A DNA stretch of 27,182 bases from assembly GCA_035477595.1 (NCBI GenBank), contig DATIKM010000022.1, forward strand, positions 1-27,182, written 5' to 3'. This document shows, piece after piece, positions 14,748 through 22,342 of the stretch; positions within the stretch are counted from its first letter, which is position 1, and every line of letters begins with the position of its first letter. The translations under genes and the position numbers were made by a program. This DNA comes from DATIKM01 sp035477595 (GTDB lineage: Bacteria; Armatimonadota; Chthonomonadetes; Chthonomonadales; CAJBBX01). The notes under the pieces were generated by a model. The model did not search any database. It saw nothing but the letters and a program-made list of their open reading frames with translations, and was not told the origin of the DNA.

Positions 14748-16202
14748 TCAGCGTGCTGGGCGTGCGCGCTGCTGGCTGGTTGGGCGACGCCCGGCCCCGG
14801 CCGGCGGCGTCGCGGCACGGAACTCCACCACGTAGACGCGAAGTGCGGCTGTCCTCGCGGCGTCTACCTGGCGCTGCGAGGGCTCGCCGACGGGCCGATC
14901 CAGCCGCTGCCCGCCCCCGGGCGCCTGCCCCATCTGGGTGTTCCGGTCTATGGCGCGGACGGTGTAGTCCTCGGCTGCCCGCTCCCGGTGGGTCTCGTCT
15001 GAGAGAGCTTTCTCACCGGCGCCCGGCTGCGCGGATGGAGTGCCCGCGCCGCGGTGCGAGGGCACCGCTCCGGTTGCGCCGGGCGCAGCCAGAGACGGCG
15101 GCAAGTGCGCGCCTGCGACGCCTGGTGCTGCGCGCGCCAGCTCCCTGGTGAACACGTGTACCTGATCGGCAGGCACCGTCAACATGACGCGCGCCACCTG
15201 CGGCGACCCCTCCCGCGGGTCATCGGGGGCAGGGTGGAGCACCCAGCCTCTCTCCGCCGCCAGCTTCATGAGGGTGGCGGCCGCCGCCTCGGGCCGGTCG
15301 GTGTGCACGACAAGGCGGGTCCGCGCCACCTCGTCACTCGGGGCGCCGGTCAGACCGCCGGCCATGCCTCCCCCGCCCAGTCCACCCGCTGCCATGCCTG
15401 AGCCTTCGGGCCTGCCGAGCGGGGTAGGCGCATCTCCCAGCGCGCCACCCAGACCGGCCTGAGGCGCGCCCGGCTGAGCCACCTCCTGAGCCGCTCCCTC
15501 GCCGGTCGCCTGGCCGAGCGTCGCGCGGAAGATCGGGGCAGGGACCGGTTGAGGCGCTGCGGCGTGGTCTGCCATCTCGGCCGCCGGTTGGCCCTCACGG
15601 CGCGCCACGCGCTCGGGAGCGCGCCCGGGCGTGGATCTTGGTGCCGCGATTTGTTGGCGCGGCCGCCCGGCGATCTCCGAGGCGCCTTGGTTGGCCACTG
15701 CGGCATTGTGAGCATCACGCACCGCGTCGCGCAGGTCCCTCGGCGCCTGCTGCGACGCGGCGGGTGCGTCCGCATCGAGCGTGGCGGCAGGAGCGTGAGC
15801 AGGTTCCCTGGCGGCGTCGCCCTCGGGGCCTACAAGCGGCACACGGGTCCATACGGCCAGCGCAAGCAGGCACGCTGCAGCCGAAGCTCCAGCCAGCGCC
15901 CAGGTCGGGCGCCGGCGGGACGCGGGCGGCGGGAGGTACGCGCTGATGGGGCGACGCGACGCATCGTAAGCGCGCGGTGCCGGATCAGGCAGCCCGGCGA
16001 GGATGCGTTCTCGAAGGCTCACCGGCGGCGTGGCATTGTCCGCAGCCCGCACCAGTTCTCCTATGTTGCGCAGGACGCGCAGGTGCGCGCGGCACGCAGG
16101 GCATGCGGCCAGATGGCGTCCGATGCGCCACCTCGCGAACACGGTCACCTCTCCGTCCGCGTAGGCCTTCAGGTCTGTGGAAATCCGGTCGCAGCCGCCC
16201 AT
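14748..16202 (-). CDS. Zinc-finger anti-sigma factor with long Gly/Ala/Pro-rich external part
   Basis: The product (484 residues) has an N-terminal anti-sigma zinc domain: C4 and the HxxxCxxC motif RHLAACPAC (H30, C34, C37). One membrane helix follows at ~101-118, then a long low-complexity Ala/Gly/Pro region. A folded-looking segment at ~320-395 (RLVVHTDRPEAAAATLMKL onward) resembles the external domain of DUF4349-type anti-sigma proteins, and a polar tail ends the protein. It should hold the ECF sigma factor at the membrane until an envelope signal releases it. Start and stop are coupled: TGATG joins the sigma stop (16204-16202) to this ATG (16202-16200), with AGGAAG just before it. The frame is open further upstream but there it runs inside the sigma gene. 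Confidence 0.87.
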   Translation of the reverse strand: MGGCDRISTDLKAYADGEVTVFARWRIGRHLAACPACRAHLRVLRNIGELVRAADNATPPVSLRERILAGLPDPAPRAYDASRRPISAYLPPPASRRRPTWALAGASAAACLLALAVWTRVPLVGPEGDAAREPAHAPAATLDADAPAASQQAPRDLRDAVRDAHNAAVANQGASEIAGRPRQQIAAPRSTPGRAPERVARREGQPAAEMADHAAAPQPVPAPIFRATLGQATGEGAAQEVAQPGAPQAGLGGALGDAPTPLGRPEGSGMAAGGLGGGGMAGGLTGAPSDEVARTRLVVHTDRPEAAAATLMKLAAERGWVLHPAPDDPREGSPQVARVMLTVPADQVHVFTRELARAAPGVAGAHLPPSLAAPGATGAVPSHRGAGTPSAQPGAGEKALSDETHRERAAEDYTVRAIDRNTQMGQAPGGGQRLDRPVGEPSQRQVDAARTAALRVYVVEFRAATPPAGAGRRPTSQQRARPAR

Positions 16203-16756
16203 CACGCTTCCTCGCTTGTACTCCCTGCGAGCAGCGCTCGCAACTGACCGAACGCGTGGAAGAGCCTCGACTTCACGGTTCCTACGGGCACGTTCAGCAC
16301 CTCTGCGCATTCCTGGTACGTCAGGCCCTGCATCTCATGCAGCAACACGACATCGCGGTGCTTGCCCGACAGGCTGCCGATCGCGGCGTTCACGCGCGCT
16401 GCGAGCTCGGTTTGGGTAGCGCAGGCGACCGGATCGTCTTCGCGTCGCGCAGACGCGATCTGCATCTCGTCCTCCATCGTCACCGTGTCCAGCCTGCGCT
16501 TGCGCCGGTGCTCCAGGCAATGGTTCAGGGCCACGCGGTAGACCCACGTGCTGAGCGCCGATTGGCTGCGGAAGGACCCGATGCTGCGGTGGATGCCTAG
16601 AAAGATCTCCTGCGTCACGTCCTCCGCGTCCGCCGGGTTGCCGGTGGTGCGCAGGGCCATCCGGTAGATGCGCGCCTCGTAGCGGTCGAGCAACTGCTCG
16701 AAGGCACGGCGGTCGCCGGACTGCGTTCGCCGGACCAGCTCACGGTCGTCGAGCAC
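16202..16756 (-). CDS. ECF-type RNA polymerase sigma factor (RpoE/SigW-like)
   Basis: The 184-residue protein is a group 4 sigma factor. Region 2 is seen in DAEDVTQEIFLGIHR and ALSTWVYRVALNHCLEHRRK (-10 recognition), and region 4 in LSGKHRDVVLLHEMQGL and TYQECAEVLNVPVGTVKSRL (helix-turn-helix for -35 binding). There is no extra C-terminal domain. I prefer GTG 16756 because the family usually starts with a short acidic stretch before ELVRRTQSGDRRAFEQL, and GAGGGA lies about 9 nt upstream. Another GTG at 16798 would add 14 residues. It overlaps its anti-sigma gene by one base, which fixes a roughly equal output of the two proteins. No clear autoregulatory ECF promoter could be seen upstream. 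Confidence 0.92.
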   Translation of the reverse strand: MLDDRELVRRTQSGDRRAFEQLLDRYEARIYRMALRTTGNPADAEDVTQEIFLGIHRSIGSFRSQSALSTWVYRVALNHCLEHRRKRRLDTVTMEDEMQIASARREDDPVACATQTELAARVNAAIGSLSGKHRDVVLLHEMQGLTYQECAEVLNVPVGTVKSRLFHAFGQLRALLAGSTSEEA

Positions 16757-16872
16757 GGCACGCGGTCCCTCTGGGCGGAGTAGGGCGCTTCCGTGCACTC
16801 ATCTGTTGGTTGCGGAAGCGCGCGGCAGGGTTCATCGGTGCGGCGCGAGGAGCGGCCGCCCGCGAACGCGTA

Positions 16873-16904
16873 ACGGTGGAGCGCGGCTGGGCGCGCTCCA
16901 CCGT
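16873..16904 (-). terminator. Strong hairpin 3' of the HEAT gene, terminator-like without U run
   Basis: A perfect 13-bp stem (16873-16885 with 16892-16904, starting ACGGTGGAGCGCG) encloses a 6-nt loop. It lies between the HEAT gene stop and the sigma factor gene. Neither strand has a U run after it, so it may be a terminator of the type found in high-GC genomes, or an RNA processing or stabilising element. Confidence 0.5.
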
Positions 16905-16979
16905 CCGGTAGGACGCACAGCGGCCAGCTTCGGTTACCCGCGGCTGGCCTGGGGATCGGCCGACCGCACGTCCACGGGC

Positions 16980-18593
16980 CTACAGCGCGACGCCGAGGCG
17001 TCTGAGCGACTGGGTCGCTGTCTGGCGAGCCACCTCGTCGCCTCGGCCGGCGATGTCTCGGAGGACCACCACGGCCTCGGGGCCGCCCACGAAGCCGAGC
17101 GCGTAGGCCGACCAGCGTGCGGGGGCGCCCGGCATGGCCGCCGCTCGCCGCAGGCCAGGCAGAGCGCGGTTACCTTGAGCCGCCAAGGCTTGCGAGGCGA
17201 AGAACCCCGCCGGACCCGGATCCGCCAGGCTGTTCACCAAGGCGGCCTGGGCGGCAGGGCCGATCTGTGCCAGGGCTGTCGACGCGGCGGTGGCGATCGA
17301 CCCGTCCCTGTCGCCCAGCAGCGCCGTCAGCGGACCGACAGCGGGCGCGTTTCCAGGGAACCCAAGTCCGGCAACCGCCGCGCGGCGCACCGTCGAGTCG
17401 GGGTCTCGCAGGGAAGCGAGGAGAGCAGGGTTTGCCGCCTGGTGCTGCATGCCGCCAAGGGCGGACAGAGCTCGCACCTGGACATCGATGGAGCCGCGAC
17501 GTCGGGCGGCGTCGAGAGCAGGTACAGCTGGTGGCCCAACGACGGCGAGGGCCGACACCGCGGCCCCCTGAACGCGCAGGTCAAAGTCATCTATCGCGCG
17601 GATCAGCGTCGCGATCGCGGAGGGCGAGCCGATCCGCCCGAGACCAACCGCCGCCTGAGCGCGCGCCTCGTTGTCATCGTTGGGGTTCGCGATCGCCTCA
17701 ACGAGAGCAGGCTCGCACGACGGATGGGCAATGAGCGCGATCGCCCCGATCGCCACACGACGAACTGGCGGGGTGTCCTTGGCCATCATCTCGATGAGCC
17801 GCGGAACCGGGGTGGGGCTGCCGACCTTGCCCAGAGCGCTGACCGCGCCAGAACGCACGCCCTCGTCGGCGTCGTCCAGCAGCGGCATCAGGGCGGCCAC
17901 GCTCTTCTCGCGCTTGGCGACGAGTGCACCAAGCACGTCTCCACCAGTCGCCCGTGCGGCAGCGTCGGCCTTGATCAGCGCCACGACCTTGCCGACCAGC
18001 ATCTCGGCGACTTCCGGCCGTCGCCGGGCCAGCGCCGCCTGGAGCGCCTCGACAGAGGTGTCCGGCAGCGCCCTGCGGGCCTGCTCAAGCGCGACGGCGG
18101 GGTCGTCCTGCCCGATCGTACGGAGGATGGCGACGGAGGCCTTCCGTGTGTTCGCATCACCGTCTTTGATGCCAGCGACGGCCTCGATGAGGTTGGCTTC
18201 GCTGAGCGTGGCAGTTGCGAGCACCGCGAGCGCGACACGGTCTCGAACAGGGCGATCGGCGTCCCTCAGAAAGGCGACCATCTGCCTGACAGCGTCCCTC
18301 GGAATCACCGCCTTCTCGTCAGCGGCCGGCTCCTCGGCGGGTGGCGGCTCGGATGCCCAGTCCTCCAGCGCCTGCACGATGGCAATCCGCTTCTCCACGC
18401 TCTCGCCGGTGATGGAGTCCATGAACTGCTCGCCCAGCACCAGCTCGCGGGCCGACGCGATCCGTTGAGCACGGTCCTGCCCCGCCATCGAGTCGACGAG
18501 GAAACGCATGTGCCGACTGTGGTGGACGGCCAGACCGACGACGACGAGCACGATCGCGCCGAAGATGGCGTAGTTGAGGTACTTCCGGTTCAT
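16980..18593 (-). CDS. Membrane-anchored HEAT-repeat protein
   Basis: The 537-residue product has one N-terminal membrane helix (residues ~8-23, YAIFGAIVLVVVGLAV) followed by an acidic Pro/Glu-rich linker (~80-95). From ~100 to the C-terminus there are many HEAT / PBS-lyase-like helical repeats, recognisable by units such as DEGVRSGAVSALGKVGSP, NEARAQAAVGLGRIGSP and DSTVRRAAVAGLGFPG. HEAT solenoids bind proteins; no enzymatic motif is seen. ATG 18593 is fixed by GGAGGA 6 nt upstream (a GTG at 18611 would place the ribosome site inside the gene). It lies upstream of the sigma/anti-sigma pair on the same strand, 180 bp away, with a strong hairpin between them. Role unknown. Confidence 0.85.
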   Translation of the reverse strand: MNRKYLNYAIFGAIVLVVVGLAVHHSRHMRFLVDSMAGQDRAQRIASARELVLGEQFMDSITGESVEKRIAIVQALEDWASEPPPAEEPAADEKAVIPRDAVRQMVAFLRDADRPVRDRVALAVLATATLSEANLIEAVAGIKDGDANTRKASVAILRTIGQDDPAVALEQARRALPDTSVEALQAALARRRPEVAEMLVGKVVALIKADAAARATGGDVLGALVAKREKSVAALMPLLDDADEGVRSGAVSALGKVGSPTPVPRLIEMMAKDTPPVRRVAIGAIALIAHPSCEPALVEAIANPNDDNEARAQAAVGLGRIGSPSAIATLIRAIDDFDLRVQGAAVSALAVVGPPAVPALDAARRRGSIDVQVRALSALGGMQHQAANPALLASLRDPDSTVRRAAVAGLGFPGNAPAVGPLTALLGDRDGSIATAASTALAQIGPAAQAALVNSLADPGPAGFFASQALAAQGNRALPGLRRAAAMPGAPARWSAYALGFVGGPEAVVVLRDIAGRGDEVARQTATQSLRRLGVAL

Positions 18594-19008
18594 GCCTGCT
18601 CCTCCGCTCACTGGGTTCGCCGCCGCGGCTAGGCTTTCCTACCCCAATCGGCGGTTGGGCGGAGCGAGTTGCCCGCCGCCAGCCCGTCACCGCTCGCCAG
18701 CCGTAGCACTGCCTCCCGTCTGCGCCCTGAACCCTCCGCCAGCGAGGGCTCACAGTCCAGGCGGGACGGACAGCACGCACGGGGCACGCGCACCGCCACC
18801 ATTATATCGCGAACCAGGCGCCAGCGCTGATGGAGCGCAGCGACGGCAACGCGTCCGATGGTGGCGCCACCGCCGGCTCGCAGCCGGCACGCACGCACGT
18901 GATCGCCCACGTGGGAGCGGTCCCCGGTGGTCGGTTCGATCATGCCGTCACGCACGCGATGGGAGCGGCTGTCGCCGACATGACCGATGGTTGACCTGCC
19001 ACGCCCGA
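18594..19008. other. Intergenic region, no confident gene
   Basis: About 415 bp between the HEAT gene and the small membrane ORF. It contains an exact TATAAT on the minus strand (18806-18801) without a recognisable -35 box, about 200 nt before the HEAT start, which may be its promoter. No reading frame looks convincingly coding. Confidence 0.3.
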
Positions 19009-19107
19009 TCAGCTATCGACGTTACGGCGGAGCAGCCACGTGACGTACGCGACGAAGAGAACGAGCAGCGCGAGAAGAACGAAACGCGCCAGCCCGAGCG
19101 TGACCAC
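19009..19107 (-). CDS. Probable 32-residue single-helix membrane peptide
   Basis: The minus strand has a GTG at 19107 with AGGAGGT (19120-19114) exactly 6 nt before it, followed by 32 codons and TGA (19011-19009). The product begins VTLGLARF after the start, has one hydrophobic helix of ~20 residues (FVLLALLVLFVAYVTWLL) and ends with RRNVDS, a positive-inside-like C-terminus. The third codon positions are mostly G or C, as in the neighbouring genes. The frame can be extended upstream but the excellent ribosome site argues for the short form. Function unknown; small peptides of this kind often bind and regulate larger membrane proteins. It lies between the M50-like protease gene and the HEAT-repeat gene on the same strand. 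Confidence 0.55.
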   Translation of the reverse strand: MVTLGLARFVLLALLVLFVAYVTWLLRRNVDS

Positions 19108-19113
19108 GGGGAC

Positions 19114-19120
19114 ACCTCCT
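19114..19120 (-). promoter_or_regulatory. Strong Shine-Dalgarno AGGAGGT deciding the small-peptide start
   Basis: This is one of the best ribosome sites in the window and has a 6-nt spacer to GTG 19107. It is the main reason to call the 32-residue gene. Confidence 0.6.
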
Positions 19121-19281
19121 CGAGGCACAAGCGCGCAGCCGAGGCCGGCCGCGTCGCCATGGGACAGAGCCACGGCCATGCCAGAGCGCACCCCAGTGCC
19201 GCCCCGCACGCGTTGCCCCTCGCAAGGCGGGCTCATCTGGAGCATGGCGGGCATGGCGCGCCGCCTCGCGGCTCTACATGC

Positions 19282-19989
19282 TCAGCGCCGCGCCAAGTAG
19301 GCGCGGAGGGTAGCCAGGAGGATGCCGGCCGACGCAACCGCCCAGGTGCCGGCCCAGAGCCACGCCGGACCGCCAAACGCCCGTGCCATCAGGACCGCGT
19401 CGTTCTCCAGGGACGTCGACGTGGTGAGGAACCACAGCGTGCGGATGTCCAGAATGGCGTGCAGCAACAGCTGCACGCTGAGGAAGGCAGCCATCAGATC
19501 TGCGCCGGAGCGTGGCAGTTTCCAGCCAGCGAGCAGCAGCACGGCGGCGATGCCCGCTCCGGCGCCGAGCCCGAACAGGTTGCGCATCCACAGCGCCGTG
19601 AGCGCCGCGATCAGGAGCCCTAAGCCGATAAGCACGATGCGACCCGACCGCTCGCGACGACAGAGAAGCAGACCAGCGGCGCCCGCTGCGACCGTGCCAA
19701 CGTATCCAGCAGAGTAGTAGAGGCCGAGAAGGCCCGGAGCCGCATGCGTGAGACCGGACCCGCTCGGGTGGAGCGCGATGGACACGACGTGGCCGCCGGT
19801 GGCGATCGCTGCCAGCGCGTGCGCCCCTTCGTGAAGAATCGTCACGAAGAGCCGAAGCGGGTACAGGATCGGGTCTGCGGCCGGCACAAAGGCCAGCGCC
19901 GCAGTGGCGGCGACGGACACCAACATCCAGCGGTCGGCGGTGCGCATGCGGCGCCGCGATGACAGGCTGGCGGCTGTTCGGGTGCTCAT
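19282..19989 (-). CDS. M50-type (site-2-protease-like) membrane metallopeptidase
   Basis: A protein of 235 residues with about six hydrophobic segments. The zinc motif HExxH is HEGAH (53-57) inside VTILHEGAHALAA, followed by GGHVVSIALHPSGSGLT, which matches the start of the M50B-like family. The second motif of classical site-2 proteases (NxxPxxxLDG) is not visible; a later LDIRTLWF may supply the third metal ligand Asp. A protease role in the membrane is therefore probable but not certain. ATG 19989 is preferred because upstream codons in the frame lie within the end of tsaD and are not conserved in style; AGGACC precedes it. It follows tsaD by 64 bp on the same strand. Confidence 0.72.
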   Translation of the reverse strand: MSTRTAASLSSRRRMRTADRWMLVSVAATAALAFVPAADPILYPLRLFVTILHEGAHALAAIATGGHVVSIALHPSGSGLTHAAPGLLGLYYSAGYVGTVAAGAAGLLLCRRERSGRIVLIGLGLLIAALTALWMRNLFGLGAGAGIAAVLLLAGWKLPRSGADLMAAFLSVQLLLHAILDIRTLWFLTTSTSLENDAVLMARAFGGPAWLWAGTWAVASAGILLATLRAYLARR

Positions 19990-20053
19990 ACCTGGTCCTA
20001 CGTGGAGCCCGATGTGCGGGGTTCGTTGATGCGGACGCAAGGCCGCAGGGCCG

Positions 20054-21058
20054 TCACGCCACGGCTGTGGCAAACGCCTCCGATGCGAATGCGTCGAGGT
20101 ACGGCATGTCATCATCGCCGGCGCTCAGGCGCTTCCAACCGGCTGCTGCAACCATTGCGGCGTTGTCGGTGCAGAGGGCGACCGGAGGAGTTGCGCACGT
20201 AAGGCCGGCCGCTTCGGCCGCCGCATGGAGCCTCGCGGCAAGGGCGCGGTTCGCTGCCACCCCCCCGGTGATCGCGACTGCCCGGCACCCCCACGAGAGC
20301 GCGGCGGTCACCGTACGGCTCACCAGCACATCGACGATGGCCTCCTGAAGCGACGCGGCGACATCGGCGACAGCGGTGGCGCCGCCATCCGCCGCGACGA
20401 ACCGCGCCACCGCGGTCTTCAGGCCGCTGAAGCTGAACTCCGCGGGGTTCTCCATTCGCGCACGGGGGAACGCGACGGCACGCGGGTCTCCCTCGCGTGC
20501 GAGCCGCTCAATGTGGGGGCCACCCGGGTAGGGGAGGTCGAGCAACCTGGCGCACTTGTCGAAGCACTCCCCGGCCGCGTCGTCACGGGTACGTCCCAGG
20601 CTCCTCGGAGCTCCATCGCTGGTCACGTACAGCAGCTCTGTGTGTCCTCCGGAGGCAAGCAGGCAGGCCATCGGGTACGGGGCGTCGGGGCAGGCCAGCC
20701 TGAGTGCGGCCAGGTGGCCCTCGAGGTGGTGCACACCGACGGTCGGCCGTCGTAGAGCGTAGCCGAGCGCCTTGGCGGCCGACACGCCGACGAGCAGGGC
20801 GCCGATTAGCCCGGGCCGGTTGGTAACCGCGATCCCACCGATCCCATTAAGGCTGCAGCCTGCCTCGTCCATGGCCTGCCAGATGACAGGCAGCACGCGC
20901 TCGACGTGCTTTCGCGAGGCCATCTCGGGCACCACGCCGCCCCATCTCGCGTGCAGGTCGGCCTGGCTCGCCACGACGTTGCTTAGGACGCGCCTGCCGT
21001 CTGCCAGAACGGCGGCGCTTGTCTCGTCGCAGGAGGTCTCAATCCCGAGGACAAGCAT
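20054..21058 (-). CDS. tsaD: tRNA N6-adenosine threonylcarbamoyltransferase
   Basis: TsaD (334 residues) transfers the threonylcarbamoyl group to A37 of ANN-decoding tRNAs, making t6A. The N-terminal GIETSCDETSAAV, the metal-binding VHHLEGH (H111, H115), ASGGHTELL (135-143), ENPAEFSFSGLKTA and the C-terminal CTDNAAMVAAAG (conserved Asp) are all present, and length is normal. The first 20 bp overlap the end of rimI, so translation is coupled. Partner genes tsaB, tsaC and tsaE are not in the window. The ribosome site would lie within rimI and is weak. Confidence 0.97.
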   Translation of the reverse strand: MLVLGIETSCDETSAAVLADGRRVLSNVVASQADLHARWGGVVPEMASRKHVERVLPVIWQAMDEAGCSLNGIGGIAVTNRPGLIGALLVGVSAAKALGYALRRPTVGVHHLEGHLAALRLACPDAPYPMACLLASGGHTELLYVTSDGAPRSLGRTRDDAAGECFDKCARLLDLPYPGGPHIERLAREGDPRAVAFPRARMENPAEFSFSGLKTAVARFVAADGGATAVADVAASLQEAIVDVLVSRTVTAALSWGCRAVAITGGVAANRALAARLHAAAEAAGLTCATPPVALCTDNAAMVAAAGWKRLSAGDDDMPYLDAFASEAFATAVA

Positions 21059-21575
21059 CGGATATAACGCCCAGGCGCTCGCGCGCCGCCCTCAGCCGAT
21101 CCGTGCAGCTCTCCAAGCCGAGGTCATCGACCCACATGACGATGGCGTTCTCCTGATTGTCGCTGTAGTATCGCTTACGCAGCGCTGCCGTACGGAATCC
21201 GTGCTTCCGGTAGAGGGCCTGCGCCGCGTGGTTGTGCTGCCGCACCTCCAGCGATGCCCGCACGGCGCCCCGCCAGATCGCCTCCTCAAGGAGCCCCACG
21301 AGCAGGCGCTCGCCGATGCCCCTGCGGCGATGCTGTGGCGACACGGCGAGCGTGGTGATGTGTGCCTCATCCATCACCACCCACATGCCCGCGTAGCCGA
21401 CGATCTCACCGCGGACATGCGCCACCAGATAGCACGCGGACCGATTGCCGAGCTCGGTCACGTAGGCGTGCGGGTCCCAGGGGACCGGGTAGCATCGGCG
21501 GTCGATGTCAGCGATCGCTGCCACATCGGCAAGACGCATGGGGCCGATGGTGGCCCCCTCGAGCGCGAGCGCCAT
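21039..21575 (-). CDS. rimI: Ribosomal protein S18 alanine N-acetyltransferase-type GNAT
   Basis: A 178-residue GNAT enzyme that should transfer acetyl from acetyl-CoA to a protein N-terminus, S18 for RimI. Seen: PVPWDPHAYVTELGN near residue 30, the acetyl-CoA loop QHRRRGIGERLL (81-92), NHAAQALYRKHGF (115-127) and the RimI-typical YYSDNQENAIVM (136-147). The tail of ~30 residues is longer than in E. coli RimI. GAGG 7 nt upstream supports ATG 21575; M13 is another possible start. The gene sits directly before tsaD, which it overlaps by 20 bp. The rimI-tsaD link is common in bacteria, often with tsaB, which is missing here. Confidence 0.92.
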   Translation of the reverse strand: MALALEGATIGPMRLADVAAIADIDRRCYPVPWDPHAYVTELGNRSACYLVAHVRGEIVGYAGMWVVMDEAHITTLAVSPQHRRRGIGERLLVGLLEEAIWRGAVRASLEVRQHNHAAQALYRKHGFRTAALRKRYYSDNQENAIVMWVDDLGLESCTDRLRAARERLGVISDACPRD

Positions 21576-21578
21576 CTG

Positions 21579-22340
21579 TTACCTCGCCGGGCGTCTGCGC
21601 TCCGGCAGGCGGTGTTGGAGCAACCACTCGTAGAGACGCTCGTCGCGGTAGGCGCGGTCCCACGAGTTGTGGTCGACGCCGGGGAATATGGTGACCTTCA
21701 CGCTGCCCCCGTTCTGCTCCACAGACGCCGCGATGTCGCGCGTCTGGCTCGCGGGAACCACGGGGTCAGCCTCGCCATGGAAGGCCCACACAGGGACATT
21801 GGTGAGGCCCGGTCCGATGGCAGCAGGGTCGCCGTAGCCACAGATAGGTGCGATGGCGGCCCAGATCTCAGGTCGGCGGGAGCCGATCACCCACGTGCCA
21901 TTCCCGCCCTGGGAGATGCCGGTCAGGTAGACGCGATCCCGGTCCACGCGGTAGTCCCGGCGCAGCCTGGTCAGCATGGCCATAATGGCCCCCTCATGTG
22001 CGTCCCACCGGTCACGAGGGGAGGGCTTCTGAGGGAACACGACGAGGAACGGCCACCTGTCGGGGGCCAGCAGCAACGCCGGGCCCAGCCCCACGGCAAG
22101 CTGGCGCGAGCCTTCAATGCCGCACTCGCCCATGCCGTGAAGGAACACGATGACTGGCCACTCCTTCGAGCGGCTGTAGTCACGGGGCACATAGATCGCG
22201 TAGCGGTACTCGCGCGAGGACACCTTGATGGTCCTGAAGAGCATGCCCGTCGGCGTCGCGCCTTCCGCCAGCTCGGCAAACGATGCCATTGCGGCGATGG
22301 CGCCCGTGAGCGCGGTGATCCGTGCGACGCGGTGTGACAT
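21579..22340 (-). CDS. Secreted alpha/beta-hydrolase (esterase / dienelactone hydrolase-like)
   Basis: The 253-residue product has a signal peptide (residues 1-~28, cut after ...AELAEGA). The alpha/beta-hydrolase core follows: oxyanion loop FLHGMGE (67-72), nucleophile in TGISQGGNGTW (S143), Asp in HGEADPVV (D192) and His in GVDHNSWD (H224), so the triad is complete. It resembles prolyl-oligopeptidase-like/phospholipase-carboxylesterase and feruloyl- or acetylxylan-esterase type exported enzymes, but the substrate is unknown. GGAGGAG 8 nt before ATG 22340 lies inside the last codons of scpB, and the gene ends 3 bp before rimI. An exported esterase between chromosome-condensation and tRNA-modification genes is odd. 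Confidence 0.85.
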   Translation of the reverse strand: MSHRVARITALTGAIAAMASFAELAEGATPTGMLFRTIKVSSREYRYAIYVPRDYSRSKEWPVIVFLHGMGECGIEGSRQLAVGLGPALLLAPDRWPFLVVFPQKPSPRDRWDAHEGAIMAMLTRLRRDYRVDRDRVYLTGISQGGNGTWVIGSRRPEIWAAIAPICGYGDPAAIGPGLTNVPVWAFHGEADPVVPASQTRDIAASVEQNGGSVKVTIFPGVDHNSWDRAYRDERLYEWLLQHRLPERRRPAR

Positions 22341-22342
22341 GG

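Noticed and set aside
16800..16860. ECF-type autoregulatory promoter (GAACCC box) upstream of the sigma gene
   Set aside because: Only a partial -35-like GAACCC is seen on the minus strand, and the matching -10 box is not convincing.
16806..18632. 608-codon open frame on the plus strand
   Set aside because: It lies antisense to the HEAT-repeat gene. Its translation is Arg/Gly-rich without any domain, whereas the minus strand has repeats, a membrane helix and a ribosome site. Long antisense frames are expected in GC-rich genes.
18991..19019. Plus-strand promoter TTGACC-17-TATCGA
   Set aside because: The -10 box is poor and no plus-strand gene follows for several kilobases.
20772..22337. 521-codon open frame on the plus strand
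   Set aside because: It runs antisense through the tsaD, rimI and esterase genes and shows no domain or ribosome site.
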